Notes under the pieces: generated by a model
Told to the model about the DNA's origin: nothing
Seen by the model: only the letters and a program-made list of their open reading frames with translations
Database searches by the model: none
Part shown: one piece after another, positions 4,765 to 5,246 of the stretch
Layout of the letters: each line of letters begins with the position of its first letter
How positions within the stretch are numbered: the first letter of the stretch is position 1
Assembly: GCA_020848855.1 (NCBI GenBank)
Contig: JADLHH010000625.1
Coordinates: 1 to 5,246, forward strand
DNA length: 5,246 nucleotides
Direction of reading: 5' to 3'
Source: Anaerolineae bacterium
GTDB taxonomy: Bacteria; Chloroflexota; Anaerolineae; Aggregatilineales; Phototrophicaceae
Position numbers and translations under genes: made by a program

Positions 4765-5246
4765 ATGAGGCTTCGGCGAACCACTCTCTCGGTACTCGGC
4801 TTGGTCACCACGCTGACGATTCTGCTGGTGGCGTACCTGCCAACCCTGCAAACGATCCCCAACGGCTCGGAAAATTATTACATGATCGACGTGGGCGAGA
4901 CGCAGATCGTGCTGAACCGGTGGGGCACGCTCCACGCGACCGGCTACCCACTGTACGTGATGACTGGCAGCGCGATGACGGCGCTGCTGCGCGCTTTCGG
5001 CATCGATTCGGCGACCGCCCCGGCGGTGGTCTCGCTGTTCTGGGGCATCCTCACGCTCACGCTGGTCTACGCGCTGGCGCTGCGCTGGACGCGCCGGATC
5101 GCGCTCGCCGCCGCCGCGACCGTCCTGTTTGGGCTGACGCGCACGATGTGGATTCACAACGACATCGCCGAAGTCTACACCATGACGCTGTTTTTCGAGG
5201 CGCTGCTGCTGGCGCTTGCGCTGTGGCAGCCGCCGGTGCGCGGGCG
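4765..5246 (+). CDS. DUF2723/TMEM260-type membrane glycosyltransferase-like protein, N-terminal part
   Basis: The frame opens at ATG 4765 and runs off the window after 160 codons plus 2 nt. A basic N-terminus (MRLRR) leads into TM1 (about 8-28). The loop after it carries DVGE (Asp42, Glu45) and, further on, HATGYPLY (57-64), matching the DxGE...HPPGYPLY pattern of DUF2723 proteins, GT-C-fold relatives that include human TMEM260, a protein O-mannosyltransferase. Further hydrophobic segments are at about 85-106, 111-125 and 139-153. The IAEVYTM motif (134-140) is the second conserved acidic loop of the family. Bacterial members are usually several hundred residues longer, so most of the protein is outside. 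The role is probably transfer of a sugar from a lipid-linked donor at the outer face of the membrane; acceptor unknown. Divergent from the peroxiredoxins, with no functional link evident. Confidence 0.85.
   Translation, partial: MRLRRTTLSVLGLVTTLTILLVAYLPTLQTIPNGSENYYMIDVGETQIVLNRWGTLHATGYPLYVMTGSAMTALLRAFGIDSATAPAVVSLFWGILTLTLVYALALRWTRRIALAAAATVLFGLTRTMWIHNDIAEVYTMTLFFEALLLALALWQPPVRG

Noticed and set aside
1..5246. CRISPR array, tRNA/rRNA, insertion sequence or integrase
   Set aside because: No regularly spaced repeats, no cloverleaf-like intergenic sequence, and no transposase or recombinase motifs were seen. The first 201 bp looked recombinase-like at a glance (LLGHTNL), but the HxxxHxG pattern and ending fit a DinB-like protein and the catalytic Arg/Tyr arrangement of integrases is absent.

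Overview
This is a high-GC bacterial window. The gene content fits an uncultivated Chloroflexota-like (Anaerolineae-type) genome: a DinB-like protein ending in YRPE, a DUF2723 membrane glycosyltransferase, Bcp-type peroxiredoxins, and an intergenic hairpin built from ACCACAGAG words. The phylum is an inference from gene style; no rRNA or other marker gene is present.

Layout. 1-201 is the C-terminal tail of a DinB-like protein. After a gap of about 110 bp, a two-gene ABC exporter follows: an ATPase (315-1253) and an ABC-2 type permease (1250-2080), joined by an ATGA overlap behind a near-perfect Shine-Dalgarno. The permease stop codon abuts a long hairpin (2080-2142) with a T-run after it. Next are a YcaQ-type DNA glycosylase with a QLD catalytic motif (2178-3407) and, 7 nt later, a small, very acidic unknown protein (3415-3660). 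These converge on a minus-strand pair of tandem Bcp-type thiol peroxidases (4204-4686, then 3708-4166), with a hairpin in the convergent gap. The upstream peroxidase gene is divergent from the start of a DUF2723/TMEM260-type integral membrane protein (4765 onward), which runs off the window.

How the genes may work together. The ATPase and permease are clearly one transporter. Its Q-loop glutamine position is Glu, an 'E-loop' like that of lantibiotic and bacitracin exporters. YcaQ-type enzymes unhook DNA interstrand crosslinks, and Bcp enzymes remove organic and hydrogen peroxides, so the neighbourhood has a stress or toxicant-defence flavour. The hairpin between transporter and glycosylase and the opposite strand of the peroxidases argue against a single operon. 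I see no clear new multi-gene system. The points most worth checking are the ACCACAGAG hairpin and its apparent degenerate second copy, the E-loop exporter beside the glycosylase, and the acidic small protein.
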